Source of the DNA: Comamonadaceae bacterium
GTDB taxonomy: Bacteria; Pseudomonadota; Gammaproteobacteria; Burkholderiales; Burkholderiaceae_C
Assembly (NCBI GenBank): GCA_947458345.1
Contig: CANHBU010000139.1
Span: 1 to 5,819, forward strand
Direction: 5' to 3'
Length of the DNA stretch: 5,819 nucleotides
Under the pieces are notes generated by a model, which was not told the DNA's origin, ran no database searches, and saw only the letters and a program-made list of their open reading frames with translations. Positions 1 to 5,819 of this stretch are shown in pieces. Made by a program: the position numbers and the translations under genes. Every line of letters begins with the position of its first letter. Within the stretch, counting starts at the first letter, position 1.

Positions 1-2
1 AA

Positions 3-968
3 AGCGACAGCGGCGAGCGGCGCATGGCCTCGGCCTGGGTGCAGGCGCTCATGCTGGAAGGTGCGGTGGGGGGTGCGGCGGTAGGTGCAGCGGTAGGTGC
101 AGCGGTAGGTGCGGCCGATGCGCGCGAGCTGCGGGCCATCGATCCGGTGCCCCAGTCGATGGCGCAGGCCTGCGGCGACGGATTGCCGGTGGAGCGTCTG
201 TCGGCTTCAGCCTACGACGACCTGCGCAGCTGCCCCTATCGATTTTTTGCCTTGCGCCAGCTTGCTTTGTCGCCGGTTCAGGAAATCGAGGCCGACATCG
301 ATCGCCGAGACTTCGGCAACTGGCTGCATGCCACGCTCTTTGAGTTTCATGCGCTGTTGCAGGCCGAGTCAGCGACTAGCGATCAGCGGCGGACGCAGCT
401 CTTCGATCTGGCGGCTCAACAGGCTTTGCGCCAGACGGGCATGAACCGGGTCGACTTCTTGCCCTACGAGGCCAGCGTGCCGGCCTTGCGTCAGGGGTAT
501 TTGCTGTGGCTCAAGGAGCACGAACTGAGCGGACATCGCTTTGCGCAGGCCGAGCAGTGGCTCGAGCGCAAGCTCGAAGTCGTCAAGCTGGTGGGCAAGA
601 TCGACCGCATCGACCGCGATGCGCAGGGCCGCGCTTTGCTCATTGACTACAAGAGCGAGTCAGCGGAGAAAACCCGTGAGCGGATCAAGAGCGCCGACGA
701 AGACACGCAACTGGCTTTTTATGCGGCCTTGCTGGGCCAAGAGCCGGTTGCCGCCGCCTACCTTAATGTCGGCGAGCGCGGCCTGACCAAGGGGTATCCG
801 CAGGAGGAGGTGTCGGATTGGCGCGATCGCATCGTCAGCGCAGTGCAGCACGATCTGTCTCGTTTGCACGGCGGTGAGCCTTTGCAGGCGCTGGGCCAGG
901 GGCAGGCGTGTGACTTCTGCAAGGCCCGCGGCCTCTGCCGCCGCGATTTTGTGCAGGATGCGCCATGA
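3..968 (+). CDS. AddB-like PD-(D/E)XK nuclease with Fe-S cysteines (5' partial)
   Basis: This is the C-terminal part of an AddB-like double-strand-break repair nuclease, the partner of the helicase that follows. The frame is open to the left edge, so the ATG at position 24 is probably an internal Met; residues here are numbered from it. Seen: Cys70 in a CPYRFF motif and Cys296, Cys299 and Cys305 (C-X2-C-X5-C) near the end, which is the AddB iron-sulfur pattern. Nuclease motifs are His102 (GNWLHATLFEF), Asp194 (GKIDRID), Asp208 and Lys210 (LIDYKSES) and Gln229 (QLAFY), all intact. Known: AddB relatives, including the roughly 900-residue 'probable DNA repair protein' family (TIGR03623 as I recall it), carry an inactive helicase-like N-terminal part, which would lie off the window. 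The nuclease normally cuts one DNA strand while the Fe-S cluster stabilises the domain. Its TGA overlaps the ATG of the next gene. An odd feature is the Gly-Ala-Ala-Val repeat before the nuclease domain. The nuclease call is firm; exact family naming is less so. Confidence 0.9.
   Translation, partial: SDSGERRMASAWVQALMLEGAVGGAAVGAAVGAAVGAADARELRAIDPVPQSMAQACGDGLPVERLSASAYDDLRSCPYRFFALRQLALSPVQEIEADIDRRDFGNWLHATLFEFHALLQAESATSDQRRTQLFDLAAQQALRQTGMNRVDFLPYEASVPALRQGYLLWLKEHELSGHRFAQAEQWLERKLEVVKLVGKIDRIDRDAQGRALLIDYKSESAEKTRERIKSADEDTQLAFYAALLGQEPVAAAYLNVGERGLTKGYPQEEVSDWRDRIVSAVQHDLSRLHGGEPLQALGQGQACDFCKARGLCRRDFVQDAP
72..113 (+). repeat. 12-bp in-frame tandem repeat (GAAV)n
   Basis: The unit GGTGCAGCGGTA occurs twice exactly (84-95 and 96-107). 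It is preceded by a copy with one change (72-83) and followed by a half unit (108-113). In the reading frame it encodes Gly-Ala-Ala-Val three times and then Gly-Ala-Ala-Asp. A G6 run at 68-73 abuts the array. Because the unit is a multiple of three, copy-number change by slippage would lengthen or shorten the protein without breaking the frame. The segment lies between the off-window N-terminal region and the CPYRFF start of the nuclease domain, so it probably acts as a flexible linker. Confidence 0.85.
955..968 (+). promoter_or_regulatory. RBS and ATGA stop/start overlap between AddB-like and AddA-like genes
   Basis: An AGGA Shine-Dalgarno at 955-958 sits six bases before the ATG at 965. That ATG shares the four bases ATGA with the TGA stop of the upstream gene. 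No separate promoter is possible here without lying inside the upstream coding sequence. The arrangement supports the ATG at 965 as the true start and suggests coupled translation of the two subunits. Confidence 0.8.
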
Positions 969-3900
969 ATCCCGACCAGGCGATCGCCCTAAAAATCGAC
1001 GGCAAGCCGGTGCCGGCCGAGCAGTTCTACGCCGTGGCCTGCGATCCCAGGCGCAGCGTGGCCGTCGAGGCCTGCGCCGGCGCAGGCAAGACTTGGATAC
1101 TGGTCTCGCGCATGCTGCGGGCCTTGCTGGCTCAAGATGCGCAGCACGCCTGCCAGCCCCATGAGATCCTGGCCATCACCTTTACTCGCAAGGCTGCCGG
1201 CGAAATGCGAGAGCGCCTGTACGACTGGTTGCGCGAGTTCGCGCAGGCCGATACGCAGCGGCTGCTGCAGGCCCTGCGCGAGCGCGGCGTTGCCGGCCTG
1301 CACGACAGCGAGCGCGCGCAAGCGCTGTGCCAGCGGCTCAAGGCGCTCTACCCGGCCTTGCTCGCGGGCGGCCGCTCGGTGCAGATCCGCACCTTCCACG
1401 GTTGGTTTTCTTCCTTGCTGAGAACCGCGCCGTTGGCGCTGCTGCAGCACTTGCGTTTGCCCCTGCAGTACGAATTGCTCGAAGATGACAGCCAGGTCAA
1501 GGTGTTGGCTTGGCGCCGCTTTCTTGCGGCCCTGGCTGCGCAGCCGGCCTGCAAGGCCGATTTCGAAGCCCTGGTCCAGGAAAACGGTCGCTCACAGACT
1601 CAAAAGGCCTTGATGGCTGCGCTGGACAAGCGGGTCGAGTTCGAGTTGGCCGATGCAGCCGGCCGCGTGCAGACCTCGGTGCGCACCATCGCCGAGCAAT
1701 TTGAGCGCTGTCGCGGCTTGAGTCGCAGCGTGGACTTGCTGGCCGCGCCGCTTGAGTCGGCCTTGCTGCTGGAGGCTGCGCAGGTGTTGCAGGCGCTGGC
1801 TGCGCCAAGCTTTGCGGGCAAAGGTCGGCAGCTGGAGCAGGCGCTGGCACAGCAGGACTTGGTTGGGGTGCTCGATGCCTTGCTCACGGCCAAAGGCGAG
1901 GAGCGCAAGTTCGGTCCGGCCGGATCGAATCCGGTGCTGCGACAGGCGCAGGCGCTGGCGCTGCAGTTGCAGCAAATTGCGCGGCAGGAGCAGGCTTGGC
2001 GGCATCAGCAGCGCATGACCGGCCTGACCCGCCTGCTCATCGAGGAGGCCCGCGCGCTCAAGTTCGAGCGCGGCTGGATCGACATGAACGATATCGAGCA
2101 GGCCGCCGTGCATCTCTTGAGCGACGCCAGCCTGGCCGGCTGGATGCAGGAGCGGCTCGATGTGCAGGTTCGCCACTTGCTGGTTGACGAGTTCCAGGAC
2201 ACCAACCCGATGCAGTGGCGGGCCTTGCAGGCCTGGCTTGACAGTTATGCCGGTGCCGGGCGCGCTCCCAGTGTGTTTATCGTGGGCGACCCCAAGCAGA
2301 GCATTTATCGCTTTCGCCGCGCCGAACCCCAGGTGTTTGAGGCGGCGCAGCAATTTATTTCGGTGGCGCTTGGCGGGGCCTTGCTCAGCTGTGAGCACAC
2401 CCGGCGCAATGCCCACGCGGTCATCGATCGGGTCAACGAGGTCATGCTCGAGGCCGCTGAGCACGATCACTACCCGGGTTTTAGGCTCCACACCACGGCC
2501 TCCATGCAGCCCGGGCAAGCGCTGAGCCTGCCCTTAATCGGTAGGCCCGAGCGGCCCTTGCCGACGGTGGCCGGTGAGCCCGTGTGGCGCGACAGCTTGA
2601 CGCAGCCGCGCTGGCTGCCCGAGGAAAGGCAGCGCGATCTGGAGGCGGCGCAGGCGGCCCGCTGGCTGGCCCAGGAGATCGGTCAGCGGCAGTTGCGATG
2701 CAACGAGGTGATGGTGCTCTCGCGCAAGCGTGAAAGTCTGCAGCCGATGCAGTTGGCGCTACAGGCTCTGGGCGTGCCCGCCTTCATTGGCGAGAAGATT
2801 GCGCTGATGGATTGCTGCGAGGTGCAGGATCTGGTGGCGCTCGTCGATGTTCTGGGCTCGCCCCGCCACGATCTGTCGCTCGCCCAGGTGCTGCGATCGC
2901 CCTTGTTCGGCGTGGACAGCGCGGCTCTGGTTGCTCTGGCCCGTGCGGCGCGCCGAACCGGCGAGCCCTGGCTGGTTCTGCTCAAGCAGCCGGGCCAAGT
3001 GCCCGAGCTCGATGAGCCGGACGCCGCTTGTTTGGCAGGCGTCGGTCAGGTGCTGGCGCGTTGGCAGGACTGGCTGGGCAGGCTCCCGCCCCACGACGCC
3101 TTGCAGGCCATCTACGACGACGGCGATGTGCTTGCGCGCTACGCCGCAGCAGCGCCTGCGCTGCAACGCGATGCGGTACTGAGTCATCTGCGTGCCTTGC
3201 TCGAAGTGGCGCTGGGCCACGACGGTGGGCGCTACCTAAGCCCCTACATGCTGGTGCGTGCGCTCAAGGCGGGCACTGTCGCAGCGCCGGCCGCGGTGCC
3301 TGCCGACGCGGTGCGATTGCTCACCATCCATGGGGCCAAGGGTCTGGAGGCCGACACGGTGCTGCTGCTCGATACCGATGCCCAGCCACGTGCGGCCGAG
3401 AGCATGGTCGTGTTGCTCGATTGGCCGGCCGGGCAGCCTTCGCCGCAGCGCCTGGTTTTCTTGCAATCGGAAAGCCGTCCTCCGGCTTGTTGCACCGATT
3501 TGTTGGCCAGTGAGCACCAGGCGCGCGAGCGCGAGGAGCTCAACGCCTTGTATGTAGCGATGACACGCGCGCGCCAGGTTTTGGCCGTCTCGGCCTGCGA
3601 GCCGTTTCGCGCTGGTGGCAGCAGCTGGTGGAAGCGCTTAAGTCCTCGGATGGCGGCCTTGGATCGAGCCGATCTTATGCAGGCAGCGCCTTGCCCGGCC
3701 GAGCAGCCCGGCGTGAGCGCAGTGCTTTACCTGCCGGTGCTGCCGCAGCTAGAGCAGACGATTGAGGCCGACGCTGCGGCCCAGCCCGTGACCGCGCTTG
3801 CGCGCATCGGGCTGGCCATGCACCGTTTGCTGGAGTGGGGCAGTGCCAGTCCCGCCCACGCTCGGCTGGCAGGGCGAGAGTTTCGACTCGATGCGCAGCA

Positions 3901-4234
3901 GTGCGAGCAGGCGGTGCGGGCAGCCGAGGCGATCCTGGGTGGCCCCAGCGGCTGGCTCTGGCAGACCGAGCTTTTGACTTGGCAGGGCAGCGAAGTCGAG
4001 CTGATCCACGAGGGCCGTCTGATGCGGCTCGACCGGCTGGTGCAGCACCAAGACGGCCGATGGTGGGTGATCGATTTCAAATCTCATGCCCGGCCCGGTG
4101 AGCGCGCCGATCTGGTCGCTCAACTGCAGGACTATGCGCGGGCCGTGCAGGCCTTGCATCCGGATGAGCCCGTGCAGGCTGCTTTTGTCACGGCAAGCGG
4201 CCAATTGCAGGAAATCGCATGGAGCAAGCCATGA
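965..4234 (+). CDS. AddA-like UvrD/Rep-family helicase with C-terminal RecB-type nuclease
   Basis: This is a complete 1089-residue SF1A (UvrD/PcrA-like) DNA helicase fused to a nuclease. It is the motor subunit of an AddAB-type complex that unwinds and resects double-strand ends for RecA loading. Seen in order: Walker A ACAGAGKT (Lys42), motif Ia AITFTRKAAGEM (70-81), RTFHGWF (142-148), Walker B DEFQDT (408-413), motif III VGDPKQSIYRFR (440-451), motif IV region HTRRNAHAVIDRVN (478-491), motif V LLTIHGAKGLE (785-795) and motif VI ALYVAMTRAR (861-870). The C-terminal nuclease has His953 (GLAMHRLLEWG), Asp1023 (RLDRL), Asp1037 and Lys1039 (VIDFKS), and QLQDYARA at 1053-1060. Length is slightly below Bacillus AddA (about 1230). 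Residues 260-350 form an Ala/Gln/Leu-rich, probably helical insert. The nuclease domain separates it from UvrD, Rep and PcrA. RecB is the main alternative, but the AddB-like neighbour with its own nuclease and Fe-S cysteines argues for AddA. The start is fixed by the ATGA overlap and the AGGA upstream. Confidence 0.95.
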   Translation: MNPDQAIALKIDGKPVPAEQFYAVACDPRRSVAVEACAGAGKTWILVSRMLRALLAQDAQHACQPHEILAITFTRKAAGEMRERLYDWLREFAQADTQRLLQALRERGVAGLHDSERAQALCQRLKALYPALLAGGRSVQIRTFHGWFSSLLRTAPLALLQHLRLPLQYELLEDDSQVKVLAWRRFLAALAAQPACKADFEALVQENGRSQTQKALMAALDKRVEFELADAAGRVQTSVRTIAEQFERCRGLSRSVDLLAAPLESALLLEAAQVLQALAAPSFAGKGRQLEQALAQQDLVGVLDALLTAKGEERKFGPAGSNPVLRQAQALALQLQQIARQEQAWRHQQRMTGLTRLLIEEARALKFERGWIDMNDIEQAAVHLLSDASLAGWMQERLDVQVRHLLVDEFQDTNPMQWRALQAWLDSYAGAGRAPSVFIVGDPKQSIYRFRRAEPQVFEAAQQFISVALGGALLSCEHTRRNAHAVIDRVNEVMLEAAEHDHYPGFRLHTTASMQPGQALSLPLIGRPERPLPTVAGEPVWRDSLTQPRWLPEERQRDLEAAQAARWLAQEIGQRQLRCNEVMVLSRKRESLQPMQLALQALGVPAFIGEKIALMDCCEVQDLVALVDVLGSPRHDLSLAQVLRSPLFGVDSAALVALARAARRTGEPWLVLLKQPGQVPELDEPDAACLAGVGQVLARWQDWLGRLPPHDALQAIYDDGDVLARYAAAAPALQRDAVLSHLRALLEVALGHDGGRYLSPYMLVRALKAGTVAAPAAVPADAVRLLTIHGAKGLEADTVLLLDTDAQPRAAESMVVLLDWPAGQPSPQRLVFLQSESRPPACCTDLLASEHQAREREELNALYVAMTRARQVLAVSACEPFRAGGSSWWKRLSPRMAALDRADLMQAAPCPAEQPGVSAVLYLPVLPQLEQTIEADAAAQPVTALARIGLAMHRLLEWGSASPAHARLAGREFRLDAQQCEQAVRAAEAILGGPSGWLWQTELLTWQGSEVELIHEGRLMRLDRLVQHQDGRWWVIDFKSHARPGERADLVAQLQDYARAVQALHPDEPVQAAFVTASGQLQEIAWSKP

Positions 4235-4302
4235 TCGACACCCTTCGCACCTGGCCCTTGCTGGCGCGCTTGCTGCTCCTCGCAGGAGGAGCTGTCTCGT
4301 GA
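4231..4302 (+). CDS. Small Leu-rich ORF bridging helicase and flavoprotein genes (possible leader peptide)
   Basis: A 23-codon open frame starts at ATG 4231, overlapping the helicase stop as ATGA, and ends at TGA 4300-4302, overlapping the GTG start of the flavoprotein gene. It has a GGAG six bases upstream (4221-4224). An alternative in-frame ATG at 4219 would give 27 residues and has its own AGGA at 4209-4212. The peptide begins MIDTLRTWP and continues LLARLLLLAGGAVS; seven of its 23 residues are Leu, including four in a row. It could be a very short membrane-associated peptide or simply a leader whose translation matters. I do not recognise it. Both start sites have ribosome-binding sequences and both ends have 4-base overlaps, which is more than chance junk usually shows, but a frame this short in high-GC DNA can arise by accident. 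Confidence 0.4.
   Translation: MIDTLRTWPLLARLLLLAGGAVS
4272..4301 (+). promoter_or_regulatory. SD-sequestering hairpin and GTG start of the flavoprotein gene
   Basis: A strong Shine-Dalgarno, AGGAGG (4284-4289), lies nine bases before GTG 4299-4301 and decides that start. The same bases form the right arm of an inverted repeat: GCTGCTCCT (4272-4280), loop CGC (4281-4283), AGGAGGAGC (4284-4292). Eight of nine positions pair, with one G-G mismatch (4275/4289). In the folded form the whole Shine-Dalgarno is in the stem. The hairpin is inside the last codons of the small Leu-rich frame, so a ribosome reading that frame would have to open it and would then end one base into the GTG. This suggests translational coupling; the folding and any regulation are inferred. 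Confidence 0.55.
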
Positions 4303-5609
4303 GCCCCTTGCCGCCCGATAACCCAAGCCAGGGCGATGCCGATGTGCTGATCATCGGTGCCGGCCCGGCCGGACTGATGGCGGCGCAGGTGCTGGCCGAG
4401 GGTGGTGCCAGGGTCAGGGTCTGCGATGCGATGGCTTCAGCCGGGCGCAAATTTCTGCTCGCTGGCCGCGGCGGCTTGAACCTGACCCACAGCGAGGCTT
4501 TGCCCGCTTTTGCGTCACGCTACTTTGAGCAGAGCCCGGCGGTGTTGCCATGGTTGCAAGCGTTTGGACCCGCTGAGGTGATTGCTTGGGCCCAGGGCTT
4601 GGGCGTCGAGACCTTTGTCGGTTCTTCCGGACGCGTCTTTCCGCGCGATATGAAGGCTGCGCCTTTGCTGCGCGCCTGGCTGCAGACCTTGCGCCGCGGC
4701 GGTGTGCAGTTTTCGATGCGCCACCGGTGGCTGGGTTGGGATGGCCAGGGCCACTTGGTGATGGAGACACCCGATGGCCTGCAGCACTGCCCGGCCCCGG
4801 CCGCACTGGTGCTGGCCCTTGGCGGCGGCAGTTGGGCCCGTCTGGGCTCTGACGGGCGCTGGGTTGATTGGCTGGGGGGGCGGGGCGTTTCTGTTGCCCC
4901 TTTGCAGCCGAGCAACTGTGGCTTTGACGCAGCCGGTGCTGAGGGTCGCGGCTGGTCGGATCATTTCTGGCAGCGCCATGCGGGCCAGCCCCTGAAATCG
5001 GTGGCCTTGTCTTTCGTCGATTCTCAGGGCAAGCGATTTGCCCGCAAGGGTGAGTTCGTGGCCACCCGCAGCGGCGTCGAGGGCAGCCTCATCTATGCTG
5101 TCAGCGCCATGCTGCGCGACGAGATCGCGCGCAGCGGCAGCGCCGCGCCGCTGCTCGATTTACTGCCCGACCGCACGCTCGACGAGGTCAGGGCTGAGGT
5201 GGCCCGCCCGCGCGGCTCGCGCTCGATGTCCTCGCATCTCAAGAGCCGCTTGCGTCTCGATGGCATCAAATCGTCGCTGCTGCACGAGTTGCTCGATCGC
5301 TCCGTCTGGGACGACCCCCTGCAGTTGGCGCAAGCGATCAAGGCACTGCCCGTGCGCCTGCTTGCAGCCCGTCCGATCGATGAGGCCATCAGCAGCGCCG
5401 GTGGCGTGCGCTTGGGTGAGGGTGTCGATGCCGGGTTGCGCCTGCGCGCACCAGCCCTGGGCGCGCAGGCCGTGTTTTGCGCCGGTGAGATGCTCGATTG
5501 GGAGGCCCCCACGGGCGGTTACCTGCTCACCGCCTGTCTGGCCAGCGGCCATTGGGCCGGCCGCAGCGCCTTGAGCCACTGGCGCGAGCAATCGGCCAGC
5601 AAAGGGTGA
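4299..5609 (+). CDS. HI0933-like / TIGR03862-type NAD(P)/FAD-dependent flavoprotein
   Basis: This 436-residue cytosolic flavoprotein has a Rossmann FAD-binding fold and no signal peptide. Seen: the dinucleotide motif DVLIIGAGPAGLMAA (GxGxxG at 20-25) with acidic Asp43 at the end of the second strand, GRKFLLAGRGGLNLTHSE (49-66), GSSGRVFPRDMKA (108-120), LALGGGSWARLGSDG (172-186), GEFVATRSGVEGSLIY (251-266), and the C-terminal FAD-contacting AGEMLDWEAPTGGYLL (395-410). These match the HI0933/YhiN group, and the FPRDMKA and DWEAPTGGYLLTAC wording best fits TIGR03862 (PP_4765 type) from memory. The substrate is unknown; BaiN, a bile-acid reductase, is a distant relative and not a basis for naming this one. 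The frame stays open upstream to about 4086, but that part overlaps the helicase gene and lacks family resemblance. GTG 4299 has an AGGAGG and places the FAD motif at residue 20. A G7 run at 4874-4880 is read through in frame. Confidence 0.93.
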   Translation: MSPLPPDNPSQGDADVLIIGAGPAGLMAAQVLAEGGARVRVCDAMASAGRKFLLAGRGGLNLTHSEALPAFASRYFEQSPAVLPWLQAFGPAEVIAWAQGLGVETFVGSSGRVFPRDMKAAPLLRAWLQTLRRGGVQFSMRHRWLGWDGQGHLVMETPDGLQHCPAPAALVLALGGGSWARLGSDGRWVDWLGGRGVSVAPLQPSNCGFDAAGAEGRGWSDHFWQRHAGQPLKSVALSFVDSQGKRFARKGEFVATRSGVEGSLIYAVSAMLRDEIARSGSAAPLLDLLPDRTLDEVRAEVARPRGSRSMSSHLKSRLRLDGIKSSLLHELLDRSVWDDPLQLAQAIKALPVRLLAARPIDEAISSAGGVRLGEGVDAGLRLRAPALGAQAVFCAGEMLDWEAPTGGYLLTACLASGHWAGRSALSHWREQSASKG

Positions 5610-5819
5610 CGAGCCTGACCCCGGCACTGACGCCACAGTTAGGGCTGCTTGGTTCCCCACCTGACCCGGTTGGCTGCTTAGCCATGCGGGAAGGCCCGTC
5701 ACAGTTCATTGTAAGGCGCTTAGTGGCTCATCGGGGCCCGAGCCGGTCCGGGAAAAGGTCGATGGCGGGCGGGGCGGGGCGCTGACGAGCCCAACGAGAC
5801 CAGGGCCGCGCTTTAGAAT
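5610..5819. other. Intergenic tail after the flavoprotein gene
   Basis: No convincing gene is visible on either strand. Two small adjacent hairpins lie at 5671-5684 (TGGCT, loop GCTT, AGCCA) and 5687-5698 (CGGG, loop AAGG, CCCG); neither is followed by a T run. The octamer GGCTGCTT occurs at 5643-5650 and again at 5672-5679. A G-rich tract with runs of 2, 3, 4 and 4 G lies at 5764-5779. The nonamer TGACGAGCC occurs at 5607-5615, over the stop codon, and again at 5783-5791. The operon may end here by Rho-dependent termination, but nothing in the sequence proves it. Confidence 0.6.
5812..5819 (+). promoter_or_regulatory. Possible -10 element at the right edge
   Basis: TTTAGAAT contains TAGAAT (5814-5819), five of six matches to the sigma-70 -10 consensus, in otherwise G/C-rich DNA. 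It could drive a gene starting just beyond the window. No good -35 lies 15 to 19 bases upstream; the nearest candidate, CTGACG at 5782-5787, is 26 bases away. The call is weak. Confidence 0.2.

Noticed and set aside
1750..2020. Repeated CAGGCGCTGGC-like words in the helicase gene
   Set aside because: They encode Ala/Gln/Leu-rich helices with preferred codons; spacing is irregular and there is no true tandem unit.
1592..2518. Long antisense open frame (308 codons) opposite the helicase gene
   Set aside because: It mirrors the helicase frame in high-GC DNA, has no recognisable domain, and lies opposite the conserved DEFQDT and GDPKQSIYRF coding region.
3611..3618. GCTGGTGG, the E. coli Chi octamer, inside the helicase gene
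   Set aside because: One copy in G-rich coding DNA is not informative, and AddAB-type enzymes recognise different, species-specific sequences.
4086..4298. Upstream extension of the flavoprotein frame to ATG 4086
   Set aside because: These 71 codons overlap the helicase nuclease domain, encode a Cys/Arg-rich sequence unlike the family, and lack a good ribosome-binding site. GTG 4299 has AGGAGG and fits the family start.
3749..4450. Antisense open frame (233 codons) across the helicase end and flavoprotein start
   Set aside because: It spans two well-supported + strand genes and the coupled junction, has no motif, and is explained by scarce stop codons at high GC.
5671..5699. Rho-independent terminator after the flavoprotein gene
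   Set aside because: The stems are only 4 to 5 bp and are followed by ATGC and TCACAG instead of a T run.
5498..5785. A + strand open frame running from the flavoprotein end into the intergenic tail
   Set aside because: Most of its first third overlaps the conserved GGYLL end of the flavoprotein in another frame, and the rest has no motif and no credible ribosome-binding site.

Overview
The window comes from a high-GC bacterial chromosome (roughly two thirds G+C by eye, with strong G/C preference at third codon positions). It holds three large genes in a row on the + strand, packed with stop/start overlaps, and a noncoding tail of about 210 bases. The protein families fit a proteobacterium, most likely a betaproteobacterium of the Burkholderiales type. 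That placement is inferred from family resemblance and base composition; no rRNA or other strong marker is present.

Layout. (1) Positions 3-968 hold the C-terminal third of an AddB-like protein, cut by the left edge: a PD-(D/E)XK nuclease domain with the four-cysteine iron-sulfur pattern of AddB. Near its visible start is an in-frame 12-bp tandem repeat encoding Gly-Ala-Ala-Val. (2) Positions 965-4234 hold a complete 1089-residue AddA-like UvrD/Rep (SF1A) helicase with its own C-terminal nuclease domain. (3) Positions 4231-4302 (or 4219-4302) hold a tiny Leu-rich open frame that bridges the gap to the next gene. (4) Positions 4299-5609 hold a 436-residue FAD-binding flavoprotein of the HI0933-like group, closest in remembered motifs to TIGR03862 (PP_4765 type). 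(5) Positions 5610-5819 are noncoding, with small hairpins, a G-rich tract and a -10-like element at the very edge.

How the genes work together. The first two genes make an AddAB-type helicase/dual-nuclease complex, which processes double-strand DNA ends for RecA-dependent repair. Both nuclease active sites and all main helicase motifs are intact. ATG overlaps TGA at the AddB/AddA junction, again at the AddA/small-frame junction, and GTG overlaps TGA at the small-frame/flavoprotein junction, so ribosomes could pass along the whole row by coupled translation. The flavoprotein has no known role in DNA repair.

The most interesting local structure is at 4231-4302. The strong Shine-Dalgarno of the flavoprotein lies in the right arm of a 9-nt imperfect inverted repeat, and that repeat is inside the last codons of the Leu-rich small frame. 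This looks like a translational-coupling switch, in which translation of the leader opens the flavoprotein ribosome-binding site. It is an inference from sequence and has not been shown. I found no transposon, CRISPR array, tRNA, rRNA or defence island.
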